64,000 nt of DNA, from NCBI GenBank assembly GCA_026391805.1, contig JAPLDJ010000015.1, positions 186,001 to 250,000 on the forward strand, in the 5' to 3' direction. Shown piece after piece: positions 1-8,110 of the stretch (position 1 is its first letter; every line of letters begins with the position of its first letter). Below the pieces are notes generated by a model. That model had not been told where the DNA came from and searched no databases. It was given only the letters and a program-made list of their open reading frames with translations. Both the position numbers and the translations under genes were made by a program. The DNA comes from Bacteroidota bacterium. GTDB taxonomy: Bacteria > Bacteroidota > Bacteroidia > Bacteroidales > FEN-979.

Positions 1-1641
1 ACCCGTTTCTTTACCCTGGCAATGGCCGCGATGCTGATGTTTCTGACCAGTTTAAATGCCCAGTACAAACCATCTTCACCCGCATTCGGATCAGACGTTC
101 AGCTCTTCTCATACGTTGATTGTACGAATGCCTCTTCGCATATTTATGTTGCTAATAACGGATGGATATACATTCTTACAAAACTCGAAGCGTCCGCCAT
201 CAACTACCAGGCCTGGCGTGTTTTTTATTCCTCCGACGATGGTGTTTCATTCACCCAGCTGTGCCAGTGGGAATATACGACTACTGATTACATACTCCAG
301 GATTGTGATATTGTGGTGACCGGCGAAAATTCAGGTGATATCAGGCTCTGGATCGCCGAGGTTACAAATTCAGGAACTGTTACCCCTCATAATGCTTATC
401 TCCGTGTCAATGAATTTGATGCTGCAGGGAATTTTATCGCCCAGGCAGATTACCTCGATTATGGCGCAGCCCCGAATCAGCTATACAGTGTGGCATTAGC
501 CACAGATTATCGTTCACCAGGAACGCTCGGGACTCCTTTTTCCATTGGCGTCGCTTATACCGGGAATTACTCATCCAGCGACTGGCTTTCCTATGACTGG
601 TCACTGGATGGCGGGGGATCATTTACCGGGTATGATTGTTACGGGCCAGCGGGCGCCGGGACACTCGGACGGGTCAGTCTCAGCCTCGGAGCAACATTGT
701 CAAATCCCGGAGGACGCATGGCAGTGGCATTTGAAATGGACAAGGTCGGCGATCAGGGCAACATCGGGGTGATCAGCAAGTATATCGAATACACTAATGT
801 CTTTTCATCATGGACTACGCCTGTTACCGTGAATATGACCTACGCCCCTTCTGCCGGAAAATGCCGCTATCCGACCATCCGTATCGCAGACAATAATGCT
901 GTTGATCCGACCATCGCTTTAGATTATGTTCCAATAATTGTTGCTTATGAAGACTGGAGCAGCGGTGCAAGTGCTGTTGACATCATGTACAATGCGTTGA
1001 AAGCATCCTATGTAGACCTGACCCAGCCAACTGTTTCAGATTTTTATGGAAACTGGCTTGGCGCCGGGAATGGTCACAGCGAGAAAGAACCGAACTTTTC
1101 CTTTGATAAGCTTTATAACAATTTTCTGCTCACCTATGCCTCCGACTATAACAATGTTTGTGAATACGAGTGGACAAGCATGAACGACATTCTGTCTGGA
1201 TTCTGGGCAGACTGGGGGAATTACCGCGATGCAAGCACACCGATGCCATGGGCTGTTCAACCCAAGGTTGATATCAACCCGATGCACGGAAATGGATCCT
1301 GTTATTCATGGACACAGGAGAATCCGATCTATCCCGGGATGTATCAGATTCTCTTCGATGCTGAATGGTCCACCGTCGGGATTGGCGAACCTCAGGGACA
1401 GATTTCCGACAATTCTTTCGTCCTGAACCCGAATCCTGCAAAAGAATTCGTTAAGATCAGGTTCAGCAAAACGGGAGATTACACAGTCACAATGACGAGC
1501 CTTCTCGGACAGGAAGTCCTGAACACAATCCTTCATGGCTCAGAAAGCACACTTCAGTTGGGTGATATTGCCCCGGGAGTTTACATGGTCAGAGTTACCG
1601 GAAACGGTATCAGTGCCATGAAAAAACTGGTGGTGAATTAA
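1..1641 (+). CDS. Secreted protein with T9SS type A sorting domain (5' end outside window)
   Basis: The reading frame is open from base 1; the first ATG (22) is preceded in frame by TRFFTLA, so the true start probably lies just left of the window. The N-terminus is a signal peptide (hydrophobic run ending in LNAQ), implying Sec export. The middle ~440 residues are rich in Tyr, Trp, Ser and Gly and look like a beta-rich extracellular fold, but I recognise no enzyme motif. The last ~70 residues form a T9SS type A sorting domain (starts near VLNPNPAKEF, then LLGQEV, APGVYMVRV, KKLVVN), which in this phylum sends proteins through the type IX system to the surface. Substrate or ligand unknown. It was convergent with the T9SS gene at 3491-5203 before the IS insertion. 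Confidence 0.85.
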   Translation, partial: TRFFTLAMAAMLMFLTSLNAQYKPSSPAFGSDVQLFSYVDCTNASSHIYVANNGWIYILTKLEASAINYQAWRVFYSSDDGVSFTQLCQWEYTTTDYILQDCDIVVTGENSGDIRLWIAEVTNSGTVTPHNAYLRVNEFDAAGNFIAQADYLDYGAAPNQLYSVALATDYRSPGTLGTPFSIGVAYTGNYSSSDWLSYDWSLDGGGSFTGYDCYGPAGAGTLGRVSLSLGATLSNPGGRMAVAFEMDKVGDQGNIGVISKYIEYTNVFSSWTTPVTVNMTYAPSAGKCRYPTIRIADNNAVDPTIALDYVPIIVAYEDWSSGASAVDIMYNALKASYVDLTQPTVSDFYGNWLGAGNGHSEKEPNFSFDKLYNNFLLTYASDYNNVCEYEWTSMNDILSGFWADWGNYRDASTPMPWAVQPKVDINPMHGNGSCYSWTQENPIYPGMYQILFDAEWSTVGIGEPQGQISDNSFVLNPNPAKEFVKIRFSKTGDYTVTMTSLLGQEVLNTILHGSESTLQLGDIAPGVYMVRVTGNGISAMKKLVVN

Positions 1642-1713
1642 TAAACTCACCCCCTCAATCCCCCTCTCTTTATTAAAAAGAGAGGGGGAAACCGAAGGCG
1701 GGGGTGAGTTTAT
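1641..1713. repeat. Large intergenic palindrome
   Basis: A 14-bp perfect inverted repeat (1641-1654 with 1700-1713) encloses a second 11-bp perfect one (1660-1670 with 1678-1688). Together they form a long C-rich/G-rich hairpin just after the first gene. Only its right part is duplicated on the far side of the insertion sequence. C/G-rich palindromes of similar flavour occur at 6184-6209 and 24655-24705. Confidence 0.7.
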
Positions 1714-1746
1714 AAAAAAGCCCGGGAAGAGAAATCAACCCGGGCT
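1670..1746. repeat. Left copy of 77-bp direct repeat flanking the IS (long target duplication)
   Basis: These 77 bases match 3385-3461 with one difference (G at 1697, C at 3412). The repeat contains the stem of an intrinsic terminator (agcccggg at 1719-1726, cccgggct at 1739-1746) but its T-tract is missing because the IS begins at the next base. The A-tract on the other side (1714-1719) remains, so this copy could still end transcription coming leftward out of the transposase gene. Confidence 0.85.
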
Positions 1747-1769
1747 CCTGTTTTCAGCGTTGAGGCACC

Positions 1770-3296
1770 CTAAAAATATTTATTGATAATCTTGTAAAGT
1801 TCTGTCTGTTCTTCATCCATTTCGAGAAGCTTTGATTTTGTATGCTTAGAATCTGGCAATGTGTAGGTTATCTGATACATATTGTGAGTCAATTCTGCTG
1901 CTCTTTTCAATGAAATGGCTGATTTCTCTACGTACAGTATTCTTTCAAGTTCCTTATAAATGCAATATGCGGTAAATGAAATGCAGACGTGTGCTTCAAT
2001 CCGGTCTTTCAATCTGTGATAGATTGGCCGTATGCGAAGATCTGTCTTTGACATTCTGAACGCTTTTTCAATATGCCATAGGTTCCTGTAGTTTTCCACC
2101 ACCTCCTTGTCGCCGATCTTGGTGTTTGTGATGTATCCCTTTAAACCATCCCATGCCTGGTCTTTGCTAAACTTGTCGTAGTCTATCTCAATGGTGATGT
2201 CGCCCGTTAATTTCAGGTACTTGTTGTATCCCCTGTTGTTGATATTTGCCTTGGTCAGCCGGCCCCGACGGACCTGCTTTTCTAAGCGAGTCAGGCCTCG
2301 TTTCCGATTATAGGCATCCTTTGTCGCTCTGGTTTCGGAGTAATTTACGACAAGGTGGGTGGCTTTGCTTTTTGAATACCGCATCGTTGTTCCATCGGAA
2401 AAAGAGCTTGCCAATATTTTTGATTTTAGAACGGCAGTTTCATTTTTCAATCTGGCCCCAACAATATATTCGTACCCGTTACTTTCCAAGGCCCTGATGT
2501 TTTCTTTGGAAAGCAGCCCCGCATCAGCTATCACTATGGGTTTGTTTAACTCAAATTTTCGGCTGATCTTCTCTAAAAATGGGATAAGCGTGTGTCCCTC
2601 GTAAGTGTTTCCTTCAAAAATGTCATACCCAATAGCATAGCCTCCCAGCCCAACCAATAAGCCGATGAATATTTGGGGACATTGGTGTTTCCCGTCTTTG
2701 CTGAATCCGGTCTTACGTAAATCATCTTCGTCACTCGCCTCAAAGTATAGTGTGGTCATATCGTAGAACACTACGCTGATATTCCCATTTAATATTTTCT
2801 TCGTGTAAACAAAGGAGATTTCTTCGATTTGAGCCATCAGCTTACTGTTCAACTTATCTAGAAACCGATACACAGCGTCGATATCCAGGGTTGTCCCCTG
2901 ATACCGATACAAATAATCTATCGTTTTAAGCTTGCTTAAGGGATAGGCCAGACGAGCTATCACAAGATGACGGAACATACTCTCTTTGATAACACCGTAG
3001 CCGATCCTGTCGTAAATCTTTCCGAAAATGATTTCTGGGCCAACGGTTCGGATACTTGCATTGCTTAACATCGAAAATGCACGCTCAATCACCACATCAT
3101 GCTCACTGATGAACAATTTCGGCTGGGCTTTTAGATGGTCAATCTCTTGCCTGGCTAAATTGACCAGCTCTTCAATTTTCTGCCAGGTCGTGGCAGAACC
3201 TAGGATTTTAAGAATCCTATTTCGTCCATTAACCTTCTGAATCACTTGAACAGAAACACTTCCAGAAGAGTTTAACTTCTTTCGGATATACATCAA
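1770..3296 (-). CDS. IS1634-family DDE transposase
   Basis: The product is 508 residues, the usual size for this family (IS4 superfamily). It catalyses cut-and-paste type transposition by an RNase H-fold DDE centre. Visible catalytic positions: D179 in FYDMTTLYFE, D258 in VIADAGLL, and E410 in the Y-x2-R-x3-E-x6-K signature (YRNLWHIEKAFRMSK). The N-terminal ~100 residues are the likely DNA-binding part. The stop codon almost touches the left inner repeat, leaving a short 3' end. No frameshift or internal stop, so the element looks intact and recently active, in keeping with the nearly identical target duplication. Confidence 0.92.
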   Translation of the reverse strand: MMYIRKKLNSSGSVSVQVIQKVNGRNRILKILGSATTWQKIEELVNLARQEIDHLKAQPKLFISEHDVVIERAFSMLSNASIRTVGPEIIFGKIYDRIGYGVIKESMFRHLVIARLAYPLSKLKTIDYLYRYQGTTLDIDAVYRFLDKLNSKLMAQIEEISFVYTKKILNGNISVVFYDMTTLYFEASDEDDLRKTGFSKDGKHQCPQIFIGLLVGLGGYAIGYDIFEGNTYEGHTLIPFLEKISRKFELNKPIVIADAGLLSKENIRALESNGYEYIVGARLKNETAVLKSKILASSFSDGTTMRYSKSKATHLVVNYSETRATKDAYNRKRGLTRLEKQVRRGRLTKANINNRGYNKYLKLTGDITIEIDYDKFSKDQAWDGLKGYITNTKIGDKEVVENYRNLWHIEKAFRMSKTDLRIRPIYHRLKDRIEAHVCISFTAYCIYKELERILYVEKSAISLKRAAELTHNMYQITYTLPDSKHTKSKLLEMDEEQTELYKIINKYF

Positions 3297-3304
3297 CAGA
3301 GATT

Positions 3305-3363
3305 TGAGGCACCCAAGTTAAAAAAACTTCTTAGGATTATCAAGGGTTTCAGAGGGTGCCTCA
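3305..3363. repeat. Internal extra copy of the IS end motif forming a hairpin with the right end
   Basis: The 10-mer tgaggcaccc, the inner end motif of the IS, recurs at 3305-3314 just upstream of the transposase start and in inverted orientation to the right terminal copy (3354-3363). The two could pair as a 10-bp stem around a 39-base loop. Readthrough from outside might fold it and limit translation of the transposase, as seen in other IS; this is inference. Confidence 0.55.
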
Positions 3364-3384
3364 GAAAAGTGCGGAAAACAGGAA

Positions 3385-3461
3385 TTATTAAAAAGAGAGG
3401 GGGAAACCGAACGCGGGGGTGAGTTTATAAAAAAGCCCGGGAAGAGAAATCAACCCGGGCT
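3385..3461. repeat. Right copy of 77-bp target duplication
   Basis: Second copy of the direct repeat at 1670-1746 (one mismatch in 77). Here the terminator hairpin is complete, followed by tttttct. Removing the IS and one copy restores an uninterrupted palindrome-plus-terminator between two convergent genes, which argues strongly that this repeat arose by insertion. Confidence 0.85.
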
Positions 3462-3466
3462 TTTTC
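3429..3466. terminator. Bidirectional intrinsic terminator
   Basis: An 8-bp GC-rich stem (agcccggg 3434-3441 with cccgggct 3454-3461) has an A-tract on its left and a T-tract on its right, so it can stop transcription in both directions. It lies right after the minus-strand T9SS gene and once also served the first gene of the window. Confidence 0.8.
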
Positions 3467-3490
3467 TATGTAAAATAGTATTGAAGTGCT

Positions 3491-5203
3491 CTATTTTACC
3501 TTGACCAGGCTGGCTGTTTTAGTAGCCGATCCGGACGTCAGGCGGCAATAATAGTATCCTGCCGGAAGGTCGGCAGCAGCATAGGATACGGTATAAATAC
3601 CCGCAGGCTGTACTTTATTGACCAGCGTTGTGATCTCCTGTCCGTAAACATTAAAGATGGAAAGTATTACTGTTTCCTGCGCCGGGACCTGGTAGCGGAT
3701 CGTGGTCAGATCCCTGAACGGATTCGGATAACAGGAGACAGAAAGATAGTTTTCATTTTTCGGGGTGCTTCCCGTTCCGACCACCGGCGGCCTTATGTAA
3801 CTGTAGTAAACATCCTCCTCTCCGTTCAGTGTGTTGGCCCATGCAAGATGTGCTCCGCCATTGTCCGATTGCATATCGAAATAATCACCTATCTTGTCCT
3901 GCTGCGGATAACCAACGTGCGGGTTAAAGGCCAGAGAAAGTTTTTCATTGACCGACCAGGTATCCCCCTGGTCCAGTGAATAGCTGTAGTAGAGCTCCGA
4001 AATATCTGCATTTGTCGGATCATTCCGTGTATCGAGCCAGACCGCGTCAATCCGGCCGTTCGGGGCAACCGACATCGTCCCGAACCACTGCCAGTTGTAG
4101 GAAGTACCGTCGTCGTTCACCTGTACGGGGAAGTTCCAGGTCTGTCCTCCATCCGTACTTTTGATTAACATGACATCGGCAGGGTCTCCGGTTGAAAGCC
4201 GCATCACAGATGCCAGAACGTAAATATTTCCTCTTCCCGGACCATTTGACCGGTCCACATCCACACTTGCCTGACCGAGTAAACCTACAGGATTGACTTG
4301 CGTCTGGCTGGTAATGTAACCGTCAATATCGACATACTGTGAAAAGTCCCATGCCACCGTTGATCCTGGTGTCATGGCGTTTGTTGATTTTGCGAACTGG
4401 ATTCCGTCAAACTGGGCGCTGCCGGCAATGTACAGCTCCCCGTTGTTTCCCACAGCCATCGTACCCCAGTAAGGATCACCGGTTACCTCAACACAACTTT
4501 CAAACGTACTTCCGCCGTCGGTGGAACGGGTAAAGTTACCGGGGATGCAGGAGCTGTAATAGGATGTCCAGAAAGAATAGATGTTTCCGGCTCCCACGCC
4601 GGTCGTACGGTCGATGGTCATCCACTGCTTGTCACCACCCGCGGCATCGGAACCTGAGTTCCATGTTGAGCCCCCGTTGCTACTTTTGAACACCTTGCAA
4701 AAATAACCGCTGACATTTGAGGTTAGGCTGTTGTAATAAAAGTTTCCGTCGTTGTCGTAATCCAGCACGGGATCGGAACGAAAGGTTCCCGCTTCAATCT
4801 TGCCCGGGAAGGTCCACGTATGTCCGGCATCATTAGAGTATGCCCATCCTGCCTGGCGGAAATTACTGCCTATATTGTCAAACTGCCTCCACCCGATCAC
4901 CATCTTCGTCGGATCCGATGCATTTACGGCAAGGCTTGGCTCGTTGCCCGCATCGCCGACAATGTTCTGTCCGCTTGCATTCACATTCACCTGGGTGGTG
5001 AAGATGTTGCTTCCGGTGAAGGTTTTTGCAGGAGTAGTTTTTAAATTTCCATAAGCATTTGGAAGATAAGGGTCTCCTGGAATTTCATTATGCGTTGTAA
5101 TTTTTTTTTCGCCCGGAACAGCATTATTCTGGCTGAAAGAAACGGTCGGGCTGATCAGAATGATCCCCGAAAGAATCGCGATAAGTTTTGTAAATGTTTT
5201 CAT
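3491..5203 (-). CDS. Secreted sialidase-like (BNR/Asp-box) beta-propeller protein with T9SS sorting domain
   Basis: 570 residues. A signal peptide (residues 1-24, ending VSFSQ) is followed by a region with several Asp-box-type motifs typical of sialidase/BNR propellers: SNDAGHTW, SSNGGSTW, STDGGSTF, STDGGQTW and SLDQGDTW. The last ~85 residues are a T9SS type A domain (CYPNPFRDLTTIRY, VYGQEI, PAGYYYCRL, ASLVKVK). I see no clear sialidase Arg triad, so enzymatic activity is uncertain; such proteins are often described only as exo-alpha-sialidase-like. A -7 motif TAACTTTG lies 4 bases before the ATG, so the message may be nearly leaderless. Confidence 0.85.
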   Translation of the reverse strand: MKTFTKLIAILSGIILISPTVSFSQNNAVPGEKKITTHNEIPGDPYLPNAYGNLKTTPAKTFTGSNIFTTQVNVNASGQNIVGDAGNEPSLAVNASDPTKMVIGWRQFDNIGSNFRQAGWAYSNDAGHTWTFPGKIEAGTFRSDPVLDYDNDGNFYYNSLTSNVSGYFCKVFKSSNGGSTWNSGSDAAGGDKQWMTIDRTTGVGAGNIYSFWTSYYSSCIPGNFTRSTDGGSTFESCVEVTGDPYWGTMAVGNNGELYIAGSAQFDGIQFAKSTNAMTPGSTVAWDFSQYVDIDGYITSQTQVNPVGLLGQASVDVDRSNGPGRGNIYVLASVMRLSTGDPADVMLIKSTDGGQTWNFPVQVNDDGTSYNWQWFGTMSVAPNGRIDAVWLDTRNDPTNADISELYYSYSLDQGDTWSVNEKLSLAFNPHVGYPQQDKIGDYFDMQSDNGGAHLAWANTLNGEEDVYYSYIRPPVVGTGSTPKNENYLSVSCYPNPFRDLTTIRYQVPAQETVILSIFNVYGQEITTLVNKVQPAGIYTVSYAAADLPAGYYYCRLTSGSATKTASLVKVK

Positions 5204-5207
5204 AACA

Positions 5208-5215
5208 CAAAGTTA
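5208..5215 (-). promoter_or_regulatory. Bacteroidetes-type -7 element before the sialidase-like gene
   Basis: TAACTTTG on the minus strand fits TAnnTTTG and ends 4 bases before the start codon, which would place the transcript start at or inside the ATG. No convincing -33 TTG was found, so this rests on one motif. Confidence 0.4.
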
Positions 5216-5272
5216 AGGATTTTATAATCCCATATGGTCACCAGGATCAGTATTATTTAAGGAAAATTAATA

Positions 5273-5333
5273 GTGAGCGGTGAACAGTGAGAAGTGAACA
5301 AATAAGACCACTCTTCACCGTTCACTGTTTACC
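5273..5333. repeat. Heptamer arrays in inverted pair
   Basis: Four 7-base units of the form gtgaNNN (5273-5300: gtgagcg, gtgaaca, gtgagaa, gtgaaca) face three units of the complementary type (5313-5333: cttcacc, gttcact, gtttacc). The halves are partly complementary and can fold back. The right half ends just before the flxA stop codon (5337). Confidence 0.75.
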
Positions 5334-5336
5334 TGT

Positions 5337-6170
5337 TTAAAACTCGTCCGGGAGGACTTTCAATTGCTCATACGTAAACACCGGCCCGTCCTTGCAAACA
5401 TATGTGCTTCCGATGTTGCACCGGCCGCATTTTCCGAGTCCGCACTGCATTTTCATCTCAAGGGTTGTGATGACATCCTTTGGGGCAAATCCTAGTTTGT
5501 CTAAGGATACCAATGTGTATTTGATCATAATCGGCGGGCCGCAGGTGATCACTTTGGTGTTTTCGATGGCGGGTTTTACAACTTCTTCAAGAACCTTCGG
5601 AACAACGCCGACATTCTCTTTCCAGGTCTCTTCCGGTTTGTCGATCGTAAGGATGACCTTTACCGTCGGGTTCTTCTTCCACTCTTCGATCTCTTCCTTG
5701 TAGCACATGTCGGCCGAGGTCCTTGCGCCGTAAAGGATCGTGAAATCCTTGTAATCGTTCCGGTTATCGATGCAATACTGAATCAGCGAACGCAACGGTG
5801 CAAGGCCGATGCCTCCCCCGACAAAAAGCAGGTTCTTTCCTTTGATATCTTCGATGGGAAACCAGTTGCCGTATGGTCCGCGGATGCCAACATCCATTCC
5901 CTCTTCAAGCTGGCTGTGAATATCTGCCGTCACAATCCCGGCACGCTTGATGGAACAATCAAAATAGCCTTTCCGTGTGGCCGAGGAAGAGATGCAGAAC
6001 GTACACTCGCCGTGCCCCAGCAGGGAAAACTCCACGAACTGGCCCGGCATCCAGGAAAAGGATTCCATCTTTGCCGGGTCATTGATTTTAAGCCGATAGG
6101 TTCTTACATCGGGTGTCTCATCAATAATCTTTTCGATCTTGCAGATCGCTGGTACAAGAAGTTGTTCCAT
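5337..6170 (-). CDS. flxA: FlxA-like FAD/NAD(P)-binding oxidoreductase subunit
   Basis: 277 residues of the ferredoxin-NADP reductase-like family that includes PyrK and hydrogenase gamma subunits. An FAD-binding barrel (about 1-100) is followed by a nucleotide-binding half with VGGGIGLAP at 117-125 and CGPPIM at 210-215. A C-terminal [2Fe-2S] site has Cys243, 248, 251 and 259. In Flx-Hdr complexes this subunit is the NAD(P)H entry point, passing electrons to the iron-sulfur subunits. It is the last gene of the hdrCBA-flxDCBA operon, 38 bases after flxB, with a short C/G palindrome between. The assignment rests on both motifs and gene order. Confidence 0.85.
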   Translation of the reverse strand: MEQLLVPAICKIEKIIDETPDVRTYRLKINDPAKMESFSWMPGQFVEFSLLGHGECTFCISSSATRKGYFDCSIKRAGIVTADIHSQLEEGMDVGIRGPYGNWFPIEDIKGKNLLFVGGGIGLAPLRSLIQYCIDNRNDYKDFTILYGARTSADMCYKEEIEEWKKNPTVKVILTIDKPEETWKENVGVVPKVLEEVVKPAIENTKVITCGPPIMIKYTLVSLDKLGFAPKDVITTLEMKMQCGLGKCGRCNIGSTYVCKDGPVFTYEQLKVLPDEF

Positions 6171-6183
6171 AATAATATTTATG

Positions 6184-6209
6184 TGTCCCTCCCCTGCAGG
6201 GGGTGGGGC
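6184..6209. repeat. C/G-rich palindrome between flxB and flxA
   Basis: The sequence ccctcccctgcagggggtgg is a near-perfect inverted repeat centred on ctgcag. A related one lies at 24655-24705. The flxB stop codon sits at its right edge. It may stabilise or process the operon message; function not established. Confidence 0.5.
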
Positions 6210-7246
6210 TATTTTGCTACTTGGTTAACTACGTCAAAAATGCTGATGTTCACCGGGCAGGAAATGGCACAATGTCCGCATCCCACGCACAGGTTAACGC
6301 CGAAACGTTCCTTGTAATAAACAAACTTGTGCATCGCACGCTGCCGCCACCTCCGGTACTTTGCCGGCCGCGGGTTATGACCTCCGGCCATCAGCGTAAA
6401 ATACCCGTTATTGCAGGAATCATAGCTCTTGTATCGTACGCCTGTATCCTTGATCTTTTCATCCGAGATTTTGAAACAATGACAGGTCGGGCATATGAAT
6501 GCACAGGTGTTGCAGCTGATGCAGTTCGAAGAAACAGGATCAAATTCCGGTGAATCGAAAAGTTTCTGCAGCTTTTCATTCACCTCCTTGTAATTCATTT
6601 TCAGGCGGAAGGAGGATTCGAAGGATTTGTAGTGTTTCTTTATTTCTTCAACTGACTGCTGACTGCCGACTACCGACTGCTGACTGCTGTTTTCCTTGAG
6701 GAAATTTTCTCCTTTTTCAGTAACAGATTGAATATAGATCTTTCCATCAAGTCCATTTACAATGCGGACATCGTGAGCATCGGAGTTTTCCACATCATAA
6801 TCCAGGGAGGTGCAGAAACACTGTGTGCCTGCTTTATCGCACCGGGTGGAGAGAATGATTGTGTTTTCCCTTCTTTTTTTGTAATCGGTATCGATGTAGT
6901 CCCATTTGTAAACCTCGTCCAGCACCTGCAATCCGCGGGCATCGCAATGTTTTACGCCAAGGATGACGCGCTTGCCAGCCAGCGGATCTTCATCGGTTTC
7001 AGATACCGTGGTCCCGCTGCTGTCCTCCTGGAACTTCATGACCTTGGCGGTTTTCGGGAAGAAAAGCGGTTTTACGCTCATGGTTGAAGGGATCGGTGAA
7101 TCCGGGTTGCACTCTTCCAGCTTGGAGACCCTTTTGTAATCAAACTTTTCAAATTTTTCGACCGGGGCATAGGTTTCGAACTTCGCTATGATCTCCTCAT
7201 AGAACTTCTGCAGGCCGGCTTTATCTGTTTCAAATATCAGGTTCAT
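6209..7246 (-). CDS. flxB: FlxB-like 4Fe-4S dicluster subunit
   Basis: 345 residues from the ATG at 7246, chosen because it follows the flxC stop by 10 bases; an upstream in-frame start at 7282 would overlap flxC. Related to AsrA/hydrogenase beta-type electron-transfer proteins. Two [4Fe-4S] motifs are visible: Cys242/245/248/252 and Cys320/323/326/330, each with its trailing Pro context. Cys-rich stretches near residues 136-145 (RCDKAGTQCFC) may hold further ligands. It should relay electrons between FlxA and FlxC/FlxD in the cytoplasm. Residues ~187-199 (SSQQSVVGSQQSV) are encoded by a heptamer array and look like a tolerated insertion in a surface loop. Confidence 0.85.
   Translation of the reverse strand: MNLIFETDKAGLQKFYEEIIAKFETYAPVEKFEKFDYKRVSKLEECNPDSPIPSTMSVKPLFFPKTAKVMKFQEDSSGTTVSETDEDPLAGKRVILGVKHCDARGLQVLDEVYKWDYIDTDYKKRRENTIILSTRCDKAGTQCFCTSLDYDVENSDAHDVRIVNGLDGKIYIQSVTEKGENFLKENSSQQSVVGSQQSVEEIKKHYKSFESSFRLKMNYKEVNEKLQKLFDSPEFDPVSSNCISCNTCAFICPTCHCFKISDEKIKDTGVRYKSYDSCNNGYFTLMAGGHNPRPAKYRRWRQRAMHKFVYYKERFGVNLCVGCGHCAISCPVNISIFDVVNQVAK
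6654..6688. repeat. Heptamer array inside flxB
   Basis: Five consecutive 7-base units, gactgct, gactgcc, gactacc, gactgct, gactgct, lie within the coding sequence and encode a Ser/Gln/Val-rich stretch. The unit resembles the gtcNgNN units at 35572 and 45081 when read on the other strand. Confidence 0.8.
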
Positions 7247-7256
7247 CTTTTTCTTA

Positions 7257-8108
7257 TTACAGGATAAAATCATCTGGATCACTCAGGCTGTACTTGTAAA
7301 AAGCACCGCGGTCATCTTTTTCCATGCCTGCAAGATGCTGCTGGAAGTTCTCATAGATCACCATTTCATTCTGTTTGTGCAGCAAGTGCAGGGGAAGGTG
7401 GCTCGGGCAGGCCTTTTCGCAGTTGCGGCAATCCACACAGCGGCCGGCAAGGTGGAGCGACCATGTCATCAGTGCATGCATGCCGGCTGAAGAGGTATTG
7501 GCCCCATGGTACAGGGTCGAGGTTTCCTGGTCGATGCAACATTTGGCACAGTAACAGAGCGGACAGGAATGGCGGCAGGCATTGCAGCGGATGCAGTTTT
7601 CGAAGATGTTCTCGAAATAATCTGCCCGTTCGGTCAGTGCCTTCTGTGCCAGTTCCTTTATGTCAGCATTGACAATGTATTCACGTTTTCCTGAAGCAGT
7701 TCCGAGGATTTCGTCATACACAACCGGATCCGGCATTACACATTCTACACAGTTCTGTGCTTTTTCACCCTTTTCGTTCAGAACGCCTTCACAGCAGATG
7801 CCGATAATGTAAACATTTTCCCGTTTTACCTGGCTTTCGGTGAGCATCAGGTTCAGGGCACGGCTGTCGCAGCCTTTCACTACAAGCCCGACTCTTTTCC
7901 TTTTTGTATGATCCGGTTTCAGGTAGTTTGAAAGGTTGAAAACCGATCTTTCCGTAAATACCAGTTTCGGAATTTCCGCGGGATCCGTGATCAGGAAAGG
8001 AACCTGGGTGTCATCAAAACTGTTTTGCCTGTAACCGACAAAATAGTCGATTTTGTTCTCGGCAAACAGTCGTGAAGCGATTTCCTGTATTTGTTTTGAA
8101 TGGTCCAT
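7257..8108 (-). CDS. flxC: FlxC-like 4Fe-4S dicluster subunit
   Basis: 283 residues. Two ferredoxin motifs: Cys172/175/178/182 (NCIRCNACRHSCP) and Cys224/227/230/234 (CVDCRNCEKACP), with extra cysteines at 185, 187, 190 and 191. The N-terminal ~150 residues (KGCDSRALNLML, GICCEGV, NCVECV) resemble the F420-hydrogenase beta-type fold seen in FlxB. Predicted electron relay in the Flx complex. It begins 2 bases after the flxD stop codon, so translation is likely coupled. Confidence 0.83.
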   Translation of the reverse strand: MDHSKQIQEIASRLFAENKIDYFVGYRQNSFDDTQVPFLITDPAEIPKLVFTERSVFNLSNYLKPDHTKRKRVGLVVKGCDSRALNLMLTESQVKRENVYIIGICCEGVLNEKGEKAQNCVECVMPDPVVYDEILGTASGKREYIVNADIKELAQKALTERADYFENIFENCIRCNACRHSCPLCYCAKCCIDQETSTLYHGANTSSAGMHALMTWSLHLAGRCVDCRNCEKACPSHLPLHLLHKQNEMVIYENFQQHLAGMEKDDRGAFYKYSLSDPDDFIL

Positions 8109-8110
8109 TC

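Larger units (their letters stand above)
1747..3382 (-). mobile_element. Insertion sequence of the IS1634/IS1549 type
   Basis: A 1636-bp element with one transposase gene. The terminal inverted repeats are imperfect: the outer 9 bases cctgttttc (1747-1755) pair with gaaaacagg (3374-3382), and an inner 11-bp perfect block tgaggcaccct (1761-1771) pairs with 3353-3363, with a longer spacer on the right. A 77-bp direct repeat flanks the element. Long, variable target duplications are known for IS1549 and IS1634, which agrees with the transposase assignment. Two bases (aa, 3383-3384) between the right repeat and the duplication are unexplained; they may belong to the element or be mutated target. 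Confidence 0.85.

Noticed and set aside
3491-5203. Calling the T9SS protein a true sialidase
   Set aside because: Asp boxes occur in many propellers and the catalytic Arg triad was not found.
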